A stretch of DNA of 64,000 bases from DMER64 sp964542305 (GTDB lineage Bacteria; Bacteroidota; Bacteroidia; Bacteroidales; UBA932), in assembly GCA_964542305.1 (NCBI GenBank), contig CAZITX010000005.1, positions 1 through 64,000 on the forward strand, read 5' to 3'. Position 1 is the stretch's first letter; the number at the start of each line of letters is the position of its first letter. The position numbers and the translations under genes were made by a program. The notes under the pieces were generated by a model. The model was not told the origin of the DNA, did not search any database, and saw only the letters and a program-made list of their open reading frames with translations. This document shows positions 49,426 to 59,501 of this stretch, in pieces.

Positions 49426-49463
49426 CCAAGGTTACAACATCATCCTGACGAAAGTCGGGTTTG

Positions 49464-49493
49464 AAAAAGGAGGACGCGTTTGTTCTCCTTTTT
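49464..49493 (+). terminator. Terminator after the HU gene
   Basis: AAAAAGGAG pairs with CTCCTTTTT around a 12-base loop. A small CCTGAC-GAAA-GTCGGG hairpin lies just before it (49444-49459). It ends 20 bases before the TonB receptor start. Confidence 0.8.
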
Positions 49494-49512
49494 ATGTACA
49501 TATTCAGGATAA

Positions 49513-51873
49513 ATGAAGCGACATTTTACCGCTATAGGGACAGCTTTAGGGATCTTTCTGGGATTAATGTTACCGGCAACAGGATTGCAGGCACAGACAA
49601 CACGAACCTTATCCGGAAAAGTTTTGGATGGACACGAAGGGGAAGTGTTGCCGGGAGCGGTAGTCAAGGTTGTTGAAGGACAGAATGCCTGGACACTGAC
49701 CGATACGCGGGGACGGTTTGTTTTGAATCTTCACGAAGGTCCCGTAAAACTGGAAATTTCCTATATTGGATATGAAACACAGGTACACGAAATGGTGCTT
49801 GACAGAAACAAGGACACCCTTTTCTTTCTTACGCCGTTGTCTTATTATCTTGAAGGGGTAACTGTTTTTGCCGAAAGTGCCGGAACCAGACTCCGCAGGG
49901 CGGAAATGAGCATAGAAAGAATAGATGCAGAAGTAATCCGGAAGGTTCCCACACTCTTTGGAGAAGTCGACTTGTTGAAAGTGGTCCAGATGTTGCCCGG
50001 AGTACAGGCGGCATCGGAAGGAAGCAGCGGGTTTCATGTTAGGGGAGGGAGCCCGGACCAGAACATGATCCTGTTTGATAATGCCACATTGTACAACGTG
50101 TCTCATATGCTGGGCTTTTTTTCCATTTTCAATTCGGATGCCGTCAGTGATATGACGTTGTACAAAGGGGACATACCTGCCCGTTATGGCGGACGCCTGT
50201 CTTCTTTGCTGGACGTAATACCGGCCGACGGAGAAGGCCGTTTTTCTATAAACGGGGGCATTGGTTTGATTTCCAGCAAGCTTGCCGTACAGGGCAATGT
50301 GGCGGGAGATAAGCTGACATACCTGGTGGCGGGAAGACGGACCTATGCGGATATTTTCCTGCCCCTGGCAAAAAATGAATTGGTCAAAAATGCCACCATA
50401 CATTTTTACGATATCAACGGCAGGGTCCGCTGGCGGATAAATGATAACAATTACGTTTACCTGACATTATACAACGGACGGGACAAGTTCGCGATCTCGG
50501 ACATGGGTGTCAAATTTGGAAATTCGGTGGCGGCGATCAACTGGAACCATACGTTTTCCGATCGCTTCTTTATGAAGGTGCATGCCACCTATACCAATTA
50601 TGATTACGACTTTAAAGGCAGTACAAACGAAATGGAAATGGAGTGGGTGTCCAGGATCCAGGATGCTGGCACACGACTGGATTTCACGTATATGCCTGCT
50701 CCGGAACACCTTTTTGAATTTGGTTATACGTCTAATTTTCAGTGGTTTCAACCGGGCAAGGCCGTTGGCACCGGTGAGTTGGACAGCGGGGCACAGATAG
50801 AACAGGATATTACCATGTCCCGGCGACAGGGATTTGTAAACGTGCTGTATTTTTCCAACGAGCATAAGCTGTTCAACGAAAGAATGGAGCTGCGTTACGG
50901 ATTACGGCTGAATCGTTTTGATAATGTTGGCCCTACGACTTTATACACGGTAGATGAAAATTACAACCTTCTTGAGGAAGAAGGAGTGGACATAGCTTCG
51001 GGAGACTTTTTTTATCATCAATACGGGCTGGAACCGCGTTTGGGGATTTCTTACCTTGTTTCTCCCAACGTTTCGGTCAAGGCCTCTTACGCACGTACAC
51101 TCCAGTATGTTCATTTGCTTTCCTTTTCCTCGGCAGGATCTCCCCTGGAAATTTGGATCCCTTCCAGTCCCTGCATAAAACCGCAGTCATCGCACCAGGT
51201 CTCGGCAGGGGTTTTCGCCACCCTGTTCAGGAAAGATTATGAAGCGTCGGTAGAACTGTTCTACAAAGACCTGGACAATGTGCTGGACTTTAAAGACCAT
51301 CCCAACCTGTTGTTATACGACAAAATTGAAACGGAATTGCGTTTTGGGACGGGGGAAAGTTACGGCGCCGAGTTTCTTTTACGAAGGAACAAAGGGGCTT
51401 TGACGGGTTGGATCAGTTATACCTGGTCCCGTTCTTTCCGTACCATTCCCGGTGTAAATAACGGGCAGAAATACCGTTCTCCTTCTGACCGTCCCCATAA
51501 TGTCAATATCGTTCTGTTTTATGACATTTCGCCCCGTATGGAAGCGTCATTAAACTGGATCTATGCTACCGGTCAGCCCATTACTTTGCCCGAAGGACGT
51601 TACTGGTTCTATAACGAACTTATACCGGTATATACAGAAAGAAATTCGTACCGGATGGCAGATTATCACCGGATGGATGCTTCGCTTACCATCAGGCTGG
51701 GAAACATGAACAGACGGTGGAAGCATTCTCTGAATATATCCGTGTATAACTTATACGGAAGAAAAAATCCGTGGGCGATCAATTTCCGCATGAAGCCGAC
51801 AGGGGAACAATACCTTGAAATGACATACCTTTTTAGTGTGGTACCGTCAATAACCTGGAATTTTAGTTTTTAG
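49513..51873 (+). CDS. TonB-dependent receptor with carboxypeptidase-like N-terminal domain
   Basis: This 786-residue outer-membrane receptor has a signal peptide (to about residue 28, GLQAQ). A carboxypeptidase-D regulatory-like domain occupies about 32-115 (SGKVLDGHEGEVLPGAVVKV...YIGYETQ), followed by a plug (about 130-230, LLKVVQMLPGVQAASEGSSG, FHVRGGSPDQNMILFD). A 22-strand barrel follows, ending in Phe (ITWNFSF). The following DUF4249 lipoprotein gene is four bases away, a common partnership. The ligand is unknown. There is no SusD homologue, so this is not a polysaccharide-utilisation pair. Confidence 0.93.
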   Translation: MKRHFTAIGTALGIFLGLMLPATGLQAQTTRTLSGKVLDGHEGEVLPGAVVKVVEGQNAWTLTDTRGRFVLNLHEGPVKLEISYIGYETQVHEMVLDRNKDTLFFLTPLSYYLEGVTVFAESAGTRLRRAEMSIERIDAEVIRKVPTLFGEVDLLKVVQMLPGVQAASEGSSGFHVRGGSPDQNMILFDNATLYNVSHMLGFFSIFNSDAVSDMTLYKGDIPARYGGRLSSLLDVIPADGEGRFSINGGIGLISSKLAVQGNVAGDKLTYLVAGRRTYADIFLPLAKNELVKNATIHFYDINGRVRWRINDNNYVYLTLYNGRDKFAISDMGVKFGNSVAAINWNHTFSDRFFMKVHATYTNYDYDFKGSTNEMEMEWVSRIQDAGTRLDFTYMPAPEHLFEFGYTSNFQWFQPGKAVGTGELDSGAQIEQDITMSRRQGFVNVLYFSNEHKLFNERMELRYGLRLNRFDNVGPTTLYTVDENYNLLEEEGVDIASGDFFYHQYGLEPRLGISYLVSPNVSVKASYARTLQYVHLLSFSSAGSPLEIWIPSSPCIKPQSSHQVSAGVFATLFRKDYEASVELFYKDLDNVLDFKDHPNLLLYDKIETELRFGTGESYGAEFLLRRNKGALTGWISYTWSRSFRTIPGVNNGQKYRSPSDRPHNVNIVLFYDISPRMEASLNWIYATGQPITLPEGRYWFYNELIPVYTERNSYRMADYHRMDASLTIRLGNMNRRWKHSLNISVYNLYGRKNPWAINFRMKPTGEQYLEMTYLFSVVPSITWNFSF

Positions 51874-51877
51874 CAAG

Positions 51878-52771
51878 ATGAAGTATTATAAGACCATACA
51901 TACTGCTTTATTGCTTTTGACCTTTCTCTTTGGAGCAACCGGTTGTACCGAACCTATAGAGCTGATAGGAGATGATATGGAATCCAGGTTGGTGATCACG
52001 GGAACATTGTCCACCGAGCCCGGTTACCAGCTCATAGAGATTTCTTCCACTGTGCCTTATTTTGGCACGGACTTGCCGGAGAACATAGATGCTGCAAAGG
52101 TGATGCTCAACGACCGGGAACTGGCCAGGGATGCCCCGGGAATCTATACCACGGGAGAAAGTTTTGCTGCTGTTGAGGGAGAAACTTACGTGCTGGAGGT
52201 GTGGATAGATTTTGACGGAGACGGACAGCAGGAGTATTACTCAGCCACAACGACAGTGCCTTATATCCATGTTCTGGAATCGTTGTCGGTAAGATCGTTG
52301 GTCCCGGGAGCGGTTGATGTTCCTTTTATATTGCTGGCCGGATTCCAGGATACCCCGGGAGATGATTATTACGGAGCGGCCCTGTGGATCAATAACGATT
52401 TGTACAGCAACAGGATATTACGGTATTACGTGCATTCCCTGAACGATTACTCCAATGACGGAACATTCCTGCGTTATCCTATACCCGAATGGATCATAAC
52501 CGAATCATTGGTTTGGGACAACGGAGAAACTTATGATTTGTATTCCGGGGATGTTTTGACCGTGGAATTGCAAACGCTCAGTGAAGAATACTATCGCTTT
52601 TTACAAGAAGCCAAAATTGAAAAAAACCAGCATTTCCCGCTTTTCTCGGGCCCTCGCGGAAATGTTACCGGGAATATATCCGGTGGTGCTTTAGGAATAT
52701 TCGGTTCTTATGCAGTAAGTCGTAAATCGGTTATACTTCCCAAATGCCCGGGGCTTCCGGAAAGGGAGTAG
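51878..52771 (+). CDS. DUF4249 lipoprotein, partner of the TonB receptor
   Basis: The 297-residue product has lipoprotein signal MKYYKTIHTALLLLTFLFGA followed by TGC (Cys23). The family start TEPIELIGDDMESRLVITG and the C-terminal GPRGNVTGNISGGALGIFGS YAVSRKS block define DUF4249. It has a predicted beta-sandwich body. The family is encoded behind TonB-dependent receptors and probably forms an outer-surface lid or binding partner. Its last 41 bases overlap the convergent thiN gene. Confidence 0.88.
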   Translation: MKYYKTIHTALLLLTFLFGATGCTEPIELIGDDMESRLVITGTLSTEPGYQLIEISSTVPYFGTDLPENIDAAKVMLNDRELARDAPGIYTTGESFAAVEGETYVLEVWIDFDGDGQQEYYSATTTVPYIHVLESLSVRSLVPGAVDVPFILLAGFQDTPGDDYYGAALWINNDLYSNRILRYYVHSLNDYSNDGTFLRYPIPEWIITESLVWDNGETYDLYSGDVLTVELQTLSEEYYRFLQEAKIEKNQHFPLFSGPRGNVTGNISGGALGIFGSYAVSRKSVILPKCPGLPERE

Positions 52772-53411
52772 GATGTGTCATATAGATCAACAGGGGACCG
52801 TTCCTAAAACGTACTTCCAGCCGGTTGGCTGTACATAAATTAAGGGTTGCTTTCCAAAAAGCGTCAAAAATCACGTTTTCCACAGGATATTTCACCCCTG
52901 TGACCTGTAATTTCAAGCCGGGGTTCAATCCAAAAAAAGAGACGGGCCCGCCTTTAATACAAGGTATGGAAAAACTCACATACCCTTCTGACTGTGATTC
53001 TTTCTCTGCATAGGCCCAAAAAATGCCGTAATCGGTAACCATTTGCACTTGATCCATCATTCGGGCATAATCTCCCAGCAGTGAGATGTTCCCGAGCATA
53101 TGGTCTTCCCTCAGTCCGGTAGCCCCCAGAATGGTAACCGTTCGGATCCCTTGTTCATGACAATACATTACCGCCTTGGTCAGATCGTTCGTGTTTGGAT
53201 CTGTATTCCTGACCAATCGGGATGAGTACCTCTCTTTCATAGGCTCCGACAAGGAGTCCAGATCTCCCACAATAATATCAGGGCTCTTGTCCCTAAGGTT
53301 ATTCACTGCCCCATCGGTACAGACGAGCATCTTTGCCTTGTGCAATAGCCGCAAAGGATACGGATGAGAAGGATAAGCTCCTTGTGCCAGTATGATTGCC
53401 CGGTCAGTCAT
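52731..53411 (-). CDS. thiN: Thiamine diphosphokinase
   Basis: The 226-residue enzyme transfers pyrophosphate from ATP to thiamine, giving the cofactor ThDP. Motifs VCTDGAVN, IIVGDLDSLSE, TDPNTNDLTKA and GATGLREDH are typical. It is the last gene of alaS-lptF-fmt-thiN, starting one base behind fmt, and overlaps the DUF4249 gene by 41 bases. Confidence 0.93.
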   Translation of the reverse strand: MTDRAIILAQGAYPSHPYPLRLLHKAKMLVCTDGAVNNLRDKSPDIIVGDLDSLSEPMKERYSSRLVRNTDPNTNDLTKAVMYCHEQGIRTVTILGATGLREDHMLGNISLLGDYARMMDQVQMVTDYGIFWAYAEKESQSEGYVSFSIPCIKGGPVSFFGLNPGLKLQVTGVKYPVENVIFDAFWKATLNLCTANRLEVRFRNGPLLIYMTHPTPFPEAPGIWEV

Positions 53412-53412
53412 G

Positions 53413-54381
53413 TTATAGAAAAATGGCGTTATCGTAATCTCTGAACCCGGCCAGGAACGCAGGTGTTTCCATGCGTTTTTTTCCGGGAGTCTGTAATTCC
53501 AGTATATGTACGAATCCGTTTTTGCATGCTACTTTTAACGTTTTCTTCCCATCTGTGACAATACTGCCCGGGGTTTCCCGGTGTGTTGCCCATTCTGCCC
53601 CGGTCCTGAATACTTTTACGTCCCGGACCACTTCCCCGATTTTAAGAATGGCGTAAGCGGCGGGAACGGGACTAAGTCCGCGAACAAAATTGGATATTCG
53701 GACAGGATCCAATGACCAGTCAATCCGGCAGGTATCCCTTGAAATTTTGGGTGCCGTTTTCAGATCATCCTTGGAAACCAGCGGTTGAGGGTTGGCTTTC
53801 AGGGTCCCTGCATACAACCCATCTATTGTTTTGGCTATCAAAGGTCCTCCGGCAAGCATCAGTTTGTCGTGCAATGAGCCTGCATCATCTTCAGGATCAA
53901 TGGGGACTGGTTCTTGTAAAAGAATGGCCCCGGTGTCCATATGATCGTCAATCAGGAACGTAGTCAGTCCGGTTTCCTGTTCCCCGTTCATCAGTACGTG
54001 ATTGATGGGGGCGGCACCCCTGTATTGCGGTAAAAGCGATGCATGCAGGTTAAAACAACCGCAGGAAGGTATTTCCCAGACACAACGGGGTAACATACGG
54101 AAGGCCACTACCACAAAAACCGGAGCGTTCCATTGCCTGAGCACTTCCAAAAAAGCATCGTCCTTTAAAGATTCCGGTTGCAGAATGGGGATCCCAAGAG
54201 AGACGGCTGTGGTTTTTACGGCCGAAGGACGGGCTGACATGCCCCTTCCGGCAGGTTTGTCGGGAACCGTTACAACCCCTTTGACGGGATATCCCTTTTC
54301 TGCTAGCATGGAAAGGATCCCCGCTGCAAAGCCGGGCGTCCCCATAAATACGATCTCAGGTTTTTTCTTTTTGTCTGTCAT
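53413..54381 (-). CDS. fmt: Methionyl-tRNA formyltransferase
   Basis: The 322-residue enzyme formylates initiator Met-tRNA. It starts with IVFMGTPGFAAGIL; the folate-site blocks FNLHASLLPQYRGAAPINHV and DDHMDTGAILLQE follow, then the C-terminal OB domain with SNFVRGLSPVPAAY. I chose ATG 54381; a TTG two codons earlier is possible. The start lies inside the end of lptF (26-base overlap). Confidence 0.96.
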   Translation of the reverse strand: MTDKKKKPEIVFMGTPGFAAGILSMLAEKGYPVKGVVTVPDKPAGRGMSARPSAVKTTAVSLGIPILQPESLKDDAFLEVLRQWNAPVFVVVAFRMLPRCVWEIPSCGCFNLHASLLPQYRGAAPINHVLMNGEQETGLTTFLIDDHMDTGAILLQEPVPIDPEDDAGSLHDKLMLAGGPLIAKTIDGLYAGTLKANPQPLVSKDDLKTAPKISRDTCRIDWSLDPVRISNFVRGLSPVPAAYAILKIGEVVRDVKVFRTGAEWATHRETPGSIVTDGKKTLKVACKNGFVHILELQTPGKKRMETPAFLAGFRDYDNAIFL

Positions 54382-55813
54382 TGCCAAAGGGTAAATGTTT
54401 TTTGATCTTTTTCAAAAAAACAAGATACGCATCTTTATTGAATAATGCCGAGTCGGTGGTGGCCTTGTAAGTGAGAAAAACGCCTATAGGCAACAACACA
54501 AGCGCAGAGATCATGGTTCCCATTGCTGCCGATACAGAGCCGTCCGTAGCCAGTTTTTTCCCCGAAATGTCAACAACATAGTACACCACAAAGAACAACA
54601 TGGATACAATCACGGGAGTGCCCAGGCCTCCTTTGCGGATAATGGCGCCCAGCGGAGCACCTATGAAAAAGAAGATAAAACAGGCGAAAGCCACTGTAAA
54701 TTTCCGGTACCATTCCACTCTTGTCCTTCTAAGAGGCAAATGTATCTGGAATTCCTCAACCACAAACGCATCCACCTGGTTGGACAACTGGTCTACCTTC
54801 CCGATAGCCCTGTTCATCAGATCTGCAAAATGCGGATGACCTTCAAGGGAAGGAAGCGTATCAAGCGGGAAAGGTCCTTTATATTCCTGTTTGTTCGCCG
54901 TGTCCAGTTGCCGTGCGTAGGTAAGTCCGCCGGTGATGAGCATACGTTTTAGGAACTGGTTGTGAGCAATGGAATAAAGTGAATCCAGCGAATCCCGTCT
55001 GTGTGCCAGGCTGCTCAGGCCCTGTGCCATCACATCATTCCCGAACCGGTCTCCGTCCCGGCGCTGGAAGGCATAATTTGTCAGTTCAATGATAATATCC
55101 TGTTTTTCAAATTTAATGCGTTGCATAGCAAAAGAAGTGTCTGCCGAGGACTGCCGGTCTCCTTCTTCATAAGATTCTCCGCTGTAAAGGGAAAAAATAA
55201 TGTTTTTCTTGTCCTCGGTAAGTCTCAGAGCCCCGGAATCGGCAAGTGTCACGCTGGTGTTTCCCCTTCGGGCGCTGTGATTGTAGACCATCACATCGTA
55301 TAGCATATCGGTTTTTTCGTTCCTTTCCCCTACCCGGAGGCTGTAATTGTCAATGCCGTTATAGAAGATCCCCGTAGGAATACGTATTTCCTCTTTTGTC
55401 CGGGAAATATCATCCCGCAGTGCAAAAATATTTTTGTAAGCCAAGGGCATCAGGTTGTTGGCTGCAAAAAAAGCTCCAATGGAAATGAAAAACGAAAGAA
55501 TGATCAAGGGGCGCATGATGCGCTGCAAGGGAATGCCAGCCGCTTTCATTGCGAGCAATTCGTTGAATTCCCCCAAGTTGCCCAAGGTCATAATAGAGGC
55601 CAGCAGGGTGGCCAGGGGAAGCGCCATGGGAATAACGGTGCATGTTCCCCAGAAAAGAAATTCCAGGATCACTTTGAGTCCGAGTCCTTTTCCAACCAGT
55701 TCATCAATGTATACCCACAGAAACTGCAAGACCAGTACGAAAAGTACTATGAAGATCGTCAGGAACAGAGGGCCCAGGAAAGAACGGACCAGAAATCGGT
55801 CAAAAATTTTCAC
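54356..55813 (-). CDS. LptF/LptG-family lipopolysaccharide export permease (second)
   Basis: The 485-residue product is longer than its relative at 43627. Three helices in the first 120 residues (FLVRSFLGPLFLTIFIVLFV onward) include the PLATLLASIMTLGNLGEFNE signature loop. A larger periplasmic domain of about 230 residues follows, then three C-terminal helices. The GTG at 55813 is the most upstream start that preserves the first helix. It stands 13 bases behind alaS. One of the two paralogues is probably LptF and the other LptG; which is which cannot be settled here. Confidence 0.9.
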   Translation of the reverse strand: MKIFDRFLVRSFLGPLFLTIFIVLFVLVLQFLWVYIDELVGKGLGLKVILEFLFWGTCTVIPMALPLATLLASIMTLGNLGEFNELLAMKAAGIPLQRIMRPLIILSFFISIGAFFAANNLMPLAYKNIFALRDDISRTKEEIRIPTGIFYNGIDNYSLRVGERNEKTDMLYDVMVYNHSARRGNTSVTLADSGALRLTEDKKNIIFSLYSGESYEEGDRQSSADTSFAMQRIKFEKQDIIIELTNYAFQRRDGDRFGNDVMAQGLSSLAHRRDSLDSLYSIAHNQFLKRMLITGGLTYARQLDTANKQEYKGPFPLDTLPSLEGHPHFADLMNRAIGKVDQLSNQVDAFVVEEFQIHLPLRRTRVEWYRKFTVAFACFIFFFIGAPLGAIIRKGGLGTPVIVSMLFFVVYYVVDISGKKLATDGSVSAAMGTMISALVLLPIGVFLTYKATTDSALFNKDAYLVFLKKIKKHLPFGNDRQKEKT

Positions 55814-55826
55814 CGGCTATTGTCGT

Positions 55827-58442
55827 TTAAGGGTTCTTCAATGCATCGGCAATGGTATCCAGGGCAGCCTGCAGCCCTTCGGGATCCTTGCCTCCCGCTG
55901 TAGCGTAAAAGTCCTGTCCGCCTCCGCCTCCCCGGATGTGCCGGGATGCTTTTCTGATAATTTCCGAGGCATTCCATCCGGCTTTGACCAGATCATCGGA
56001 GATCAACAGGGTCAGATTGGCCTTGCCGTTATGTTCGTACGCGGCGGCAAAGGCTATATTGCCGGAAGTTCCGTTCCGGAAAGAGAAAGCCAGGTCTTTT
56101 ATTAATTCAGGCATATACACGCCCCGTAGTGATACAAATTGGATGCCGTTCAACTCGGTTCTTTGTTCCCAGAGTGATTTCCGGAGCGCCACAGCCCGTT
56201 CTTTCATATTATGTTCCACAACTTTCCTGAGATCATCGTTTTCCCGTACCATTTTTTTAAGAGAAGTGATCACATCCGGATTGTCGTTCATCAAGTTGCG
56301 AACACCTGCCAGGAGGGTTTCCAATTCTTCCACTTTCTTTTCCACGGCAAGGCCTGTAATGGCTTCGATCCTGCGAACACCGGCAGCAATGGCACTTTCG
56401 CCTAATATTTTGAACATGCCGATATTCCCGGTGGCCGAAGTGTGGGTTCCTCCGCACAATTCAATGGAATCTCCAAAACGGATCACACGGACCTTTTCAC
56501 CGTATTTTTCACCGAATAAAGCCATGGCACCCATATTGCGGGCTTCTTCCAGCGGAATATCCTGCAGGGTCTCTTGTGATATATTGTTTCTTATCAAGCC
56601 GTTAACTAGCCGTTCGATCTTTTTTATCTCTTCGGGTTCAAGGCGGGCATAATGGGAGAAGTCAAAACGGAGTCCGTCCGGCGAAACGTGTGAGCCTTTC
56701 TGTTCTATGTGGGGTCCCAGTACTTTTCTAAGTGCATAGTGCAACAGGTGTGTTGCGGTATGGTTGTTGGCTATTGACTGCCTGCGTTCTTCATCCACAA
56801 CGGCATAAAATTCAGTCTCGGGATTTTTCGGAATTTTTGAGGTAATATGAAGGATCAGGTTGTTCTCCTTAACCGTATCGGTTATACGTACCTTTTCTCC
56901 CTGGGTGTTTTCCAGGTACCCGGAATCTCCTGTTTGTCCTCCGCTTTCGGCATAAAACGGGGTTTGGTCGAGTACCAGCTGGTAGTATTCCCTGTTTTTA
57001 GATTTCACCTTCCGGTACCTGGTAATTCTTGCATATGCCCTTGTGGTTTCGTAACCCAGAAAAACGGGCTGTATGAAAGGTCTTATTTCTATCCAGTCGC
57101 CTTCTTTGGCCTGTGTGGCTTGCCGGGCACGGTCTTTTTGGGCCTGTAATTCTTCTTCAAATTCTGTTGTGTTGACAGTCAGCCCTTTTTCCCGGGCCAT
57201 CAAAATGGTCAGGTCCAGGGGAAACCCATACGTGTCATACAGTAAAAAAGCATCCTTCCCGCTGAACTGCTGAAGGGTTTCATCCCGTGTAAAATATTCA
57301 AACAAACGAATGCCCTTTTCAAGGGCTCGAAGGAATGCTTCTTCTTCCTGGCGGATGATGTTTTGTATGATCTCTTGTTGTTTTTCCAGCTCGGGAAAAG
57401 CCTGCCCCATTTCCTGAATAAGGGCGGGGACCAGGTCACACAAAAAAGGTTTGTCAAACCCAAGGAAAGTATAGCCGTAACGTACCGCCCTGCGAAGGAT
57501 GCGGCGGATAACATACCCGGCTTTCACGTTGGAAGGAAGCTGGCCATCGGCAATGGAAAAACAAATGGCTCTCAAATGGTCGGCGACCACGCGCATGGCA
57601 ACATCTGTGTTTTTATCCCGGCCGTATTCCTTTCCGCACAACTTGCCGGTGGCACCTATCAGATTTTGGAACAAGTCTGTATCGTAGGTGCTGAATTTTC
57701 CCTGGATGGCTACGCACAGACGTTCCAGCCCCATACCCGTATCCACGTGCTTTTGCGGGAGCATGACCAGTTTACCGTCTGCTTTCCGGTTGTATTGAAT
57801 AAATACCAGGTTCCATACTTCCACCACCAAAGGATGTCCCGTGTTAACCAGGGAAGCTCCGGGAATGACGGCCCGGTCTCCGGGAGGCCGCAGGTCAATA
57901 TGTATTTCACTGCAGGGACCACACGGCCCCGTATCACCCATTTCCCAGAAATTGTCCTTTTTGTTTCCGGCAATGATACGGTCTTCCGGTAAAAAACGAC
58001 TCCATAGGTCGTGGGATTCTTTATCGGCATCAATATTGTCGTCCGGGGCTCCTTCAAATACCGTTGCGTAAAGACGGTCAGCATCCAGTTTGAAAACGTC
58101 ATGCAACAATTCCCAGGCCCAGCCGATGGCATCCTCTTTGAAATAGTCTCCAAAACTCCAATTGCCCAGCATTTCGAACATGGTATGGTGGTAAGTGTCG
58201 TGTCCCACTTCTTCCAGATCGTTATGCTTTCCGCTTACCCGCAGACACTTTTGGGTGTCGGCAACCCGCTTGTACAGGGCGGGTTCATTGCCCAGAAACC
58301 AGTCTTTAAACTGGTTCATGCCGGCATTGGTAAACATCAGTGTGGGGTCGTTCTTTATTACCATGGGAGCCGAAGGCACGATGGTATGTTCTTTCTTTTC
58401 AAAAAAATCCAGAAACGTTTTCCGTATTTCGCCAGAGGTCAT
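55827..58442 (-). CDS. alaS: Alanyl-tRNA synthetase
   Basis: This 871-residue class II synthetase starts at ATG 58442 (MTSGEIRKTFLDFFEKKEHT). The catalytic core is in the first 400 residues (GMNQFKDWFLGNEPA, GDTGPCGPCSEIHID). An editing domain has HTATHLLHYALRKVLG and CGGTHTSATGNIG, and a C-terminal DHHA1 domain has RGGGGGQDFYATAGGKDP. A TTG two codons earlier is not needed. It heads the operon alaS-lptF-fmt-thiN. Confidence 0.97.
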   Translation of the reverse strand: MTSGEIRKTFLDFFEKKEHTIVPSAPMVIKNDPTLMFTNAGMNQFKDWFLGNEPALYKRVADTQKCLRVSGKHNDLEEVGHDTYHHTMFEMLGNWSFGDYFKEDAIGWAWELLHDVFKLDADRLYATVFEGAPDDNIDADKESHDLWSRFLPEDRIIAGNKKDNFWEMGDTGPCGPCSEIHIDLRPPGDRAVIPGASLVNTGHPLVVEVWNLVFIQYNRKADGKLVMLPQKHVDTGMGLERLCVAIQGKFSTYDTDLFQNLIGATGKLCGKEYGRDKNTDVAMRVVADHLRAICFSIADGQLPSNVKAGYVIRRILRRAVRYGYTFLGFDKPFLCDLVPALIQEMGQAFPELEKQQEIIQNIIRQEEEAFLRALEKGIRLFEYFTRDETLQQFSGKDAFLLYDTYGFPLDLTILMAREKGLTVNTTEFEEELQAQKDRARQATQAKEGDWIEIRPFIQPVFLGYETTRAYARITRYRKVKSKNREYYQLVLDQTPFYAESGGQTGDSGYLENTQGEKVRITDTVKENNLILHITSKIPKNPETEFYAVVDEERRQSIANNHTATHLLHYALRKVLGPHIEQKGSHVSPDGLRFDFSHYARLEPEEIKKIERLVNGLIRNNISQETLQDIPLEEARNMGAMALFGEKYGEKVRVIRFGDSIELCGGTHTSATGNIGMFKILGESAIAAGVRRIEAITGLAVEKKVEELETLLAGVRNLMNDNPDVITSLKKMVRENDDLRKVVEHNMKERAVALRKSLWEQRTELNGIQFVSLRGVYMPELIKDLAFSFRNGTSGNIAFAAAYEHNGKANLTLLISDDLVKAGWNASEIIRKASRHIRGGGGGQDFYATAGGKDPEGLQAALDTIADALKNP

Positions 58443-58461
58443 TTTCAATAATATTAACGGG

Positions 58462-58469
58462 CAAATATA
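58462..58469 (-). promoter_or_regulatory. -7 promoter element TATATTTG for alaS operon
   Basis: TATATTTG on the minus strand ends 19 bases before the alaS ATG. The divergent plus-strand promoter is 21 bases away. Confidence 0.5.
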
Positions 58470-58490
58470 CCGCTTTTTACTAAAATTACT

Positions 58491-58498
58491 TATCTTTG
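58491..58498 (+). promoter_or_regulatory. -7 promoter element TATCTTTG for the M23 operon
   Basis: TATCTTTG ends 28 bases before the first M23 ATG. The transcription start would fall inside or just before the inverted repeat at 58499-58513. Confidence 0.6.
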
Positions 58499-58513
58499 CA
58501 CGTTAATAACGTG
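58499..58513. promoter_or_regulatory. Inverted repeat CACGTTA-A-TAACGTG at the M23 transcription start
   Basis: This perfect 7-1-7 inverted repeat directly follows the -7 element, so a bound protein would block initiation. Its core CGTTANTAACG is the same as in the pilin D promoter spacer. A MerR-type regulator is encoded in the same operon, but a link is only a guess. Confidence 0.45.
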
Positions 58514-58526
58514 TTAACAACACTTT

Positions 58527-59492
58527 ATGGCAGGGAGAAGAAAATACAAATACAATCCGGAAACACTTTCTTACGAACTGCAAAGGCCTTCTTTGCGCAA
58601 TTATCTTTTACGGGCCCTGATCATATTTCCTGTAAGTATGGTAATCGCTTTTGGGTATTACGTGCTCTACACGGAAGGACTTAATCTTAAAACACCCCGT
58701 ACAGTACGCCTGGAAAGGGAATACAACAACGCCCGGTCCAATCTGGATCTGATAAACAAACAAATGGTCCAGTCTGAAAAGAAACTGGAGGATTTGCAGA
58801 TCAGGGATAACAACATTTACAGGAATATTTTCGGGATGGAGCAGATCCCTCCCGGGGTCAGAGATGCCGGATTCGGAGGATCCAACCGGTATCCGTATTT
58901 GGAATATGCGGAAAACTCGGCCCTTTTAACAAATACCGCACTGAATTTTGACAAACTCATGAAGAAGGCGTACATCCAGTCCAGGTCCTTTGACGATGTG
59001 GAACGGGTGGCCGGTCAGGCAGGGGAAGTTGCCAAATGCATTCCTTCCATATTGCCGCTTCCGGAGGATACAAAAAATTTCAGGTGGTCGGGCGCCTTTG
59101 GGTACAGAAAAGATCCGGTATACGGGGATATCAGGATGCATGAGGGAATCGATCTTACCGGCGCCCCCAATTCCCCGGTTTATGCTACCGGTGACGGGAC
59201 AGTGGAGACCATTCGTTATGAATACAACGGCTACGGACGTTATATTATTATTGATCACGGATTTGGGTATAAAACACGCTATGCCCACCTGAATAAAGCC
59301 TCTGCTTATGAAGGACAGCCGGTAAAACGCGGAGAACAGATAGGTCTGCTGGGTTCAACCGGCAAATCTACCGGGCCCCATGTACATTACGAAGTGATCT
59401 ATATGGGTCGTCCGGTCAATCCATTTAATTATTTCAACAACAATATTGCAACAGAAGATTACCACGCTGTAATTTTGGGCGGACGCCAATAA
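58527..59492 (+). CDS. M23 (LytM-type) membrane-bound peptidoglycan peptidase, first copy
   Basis: The 321-residue product has one N-terminal transmembrane helix (about 31-50), a coiled-coil stretch (about 65-105) and a LytM domain (about 190-305). The zinc ligands HEGID (His and Asp) and HVHYE are seen. Such proteins cleave peptide crosslinks or activate other hydrolases in cell-wall growth and division. It is a paralogue of the next gene, nine bases away. Confidence 0.93.
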   Translation: MAGRRKYKYNPETLSYELQRPSLRNYLLRALIIFPVSMVIAFGYYVLYTEGLNLKTPRTVRLEREYNNARSNLDLINKQMVQSEKKLEDLQIRDNNIYRNIFGMEQIPPGVRDAGFGGSNRYPYLEYAENSALLTNTALNFDKLMKKAYIQSRSFDDVERVAGQAGEVAKCIPSILPLPEDTKNFRWSGAFGYRKDPVYGDIRMHEGIDLTGAPNSPVYATGDGTVETIRYEYNGYGRYIIIDHGFGYKTRYAHLNKASAYEGQPVKRGEQIGLLGSTGKSTGPHVHYEVIYMGRPVNPFNYFNNNIATEDYHAVILGGRQ

Positions 59493-59501
59493 TTTCCGGA
59501 A

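Noticed and set aside
49513..52771. SusC/SusD polysaccharide-utilisation pair
   Set aside because: The second gene is a DUF4249 lipoprotein without SusD features, and no glycoside hydrolase is near.
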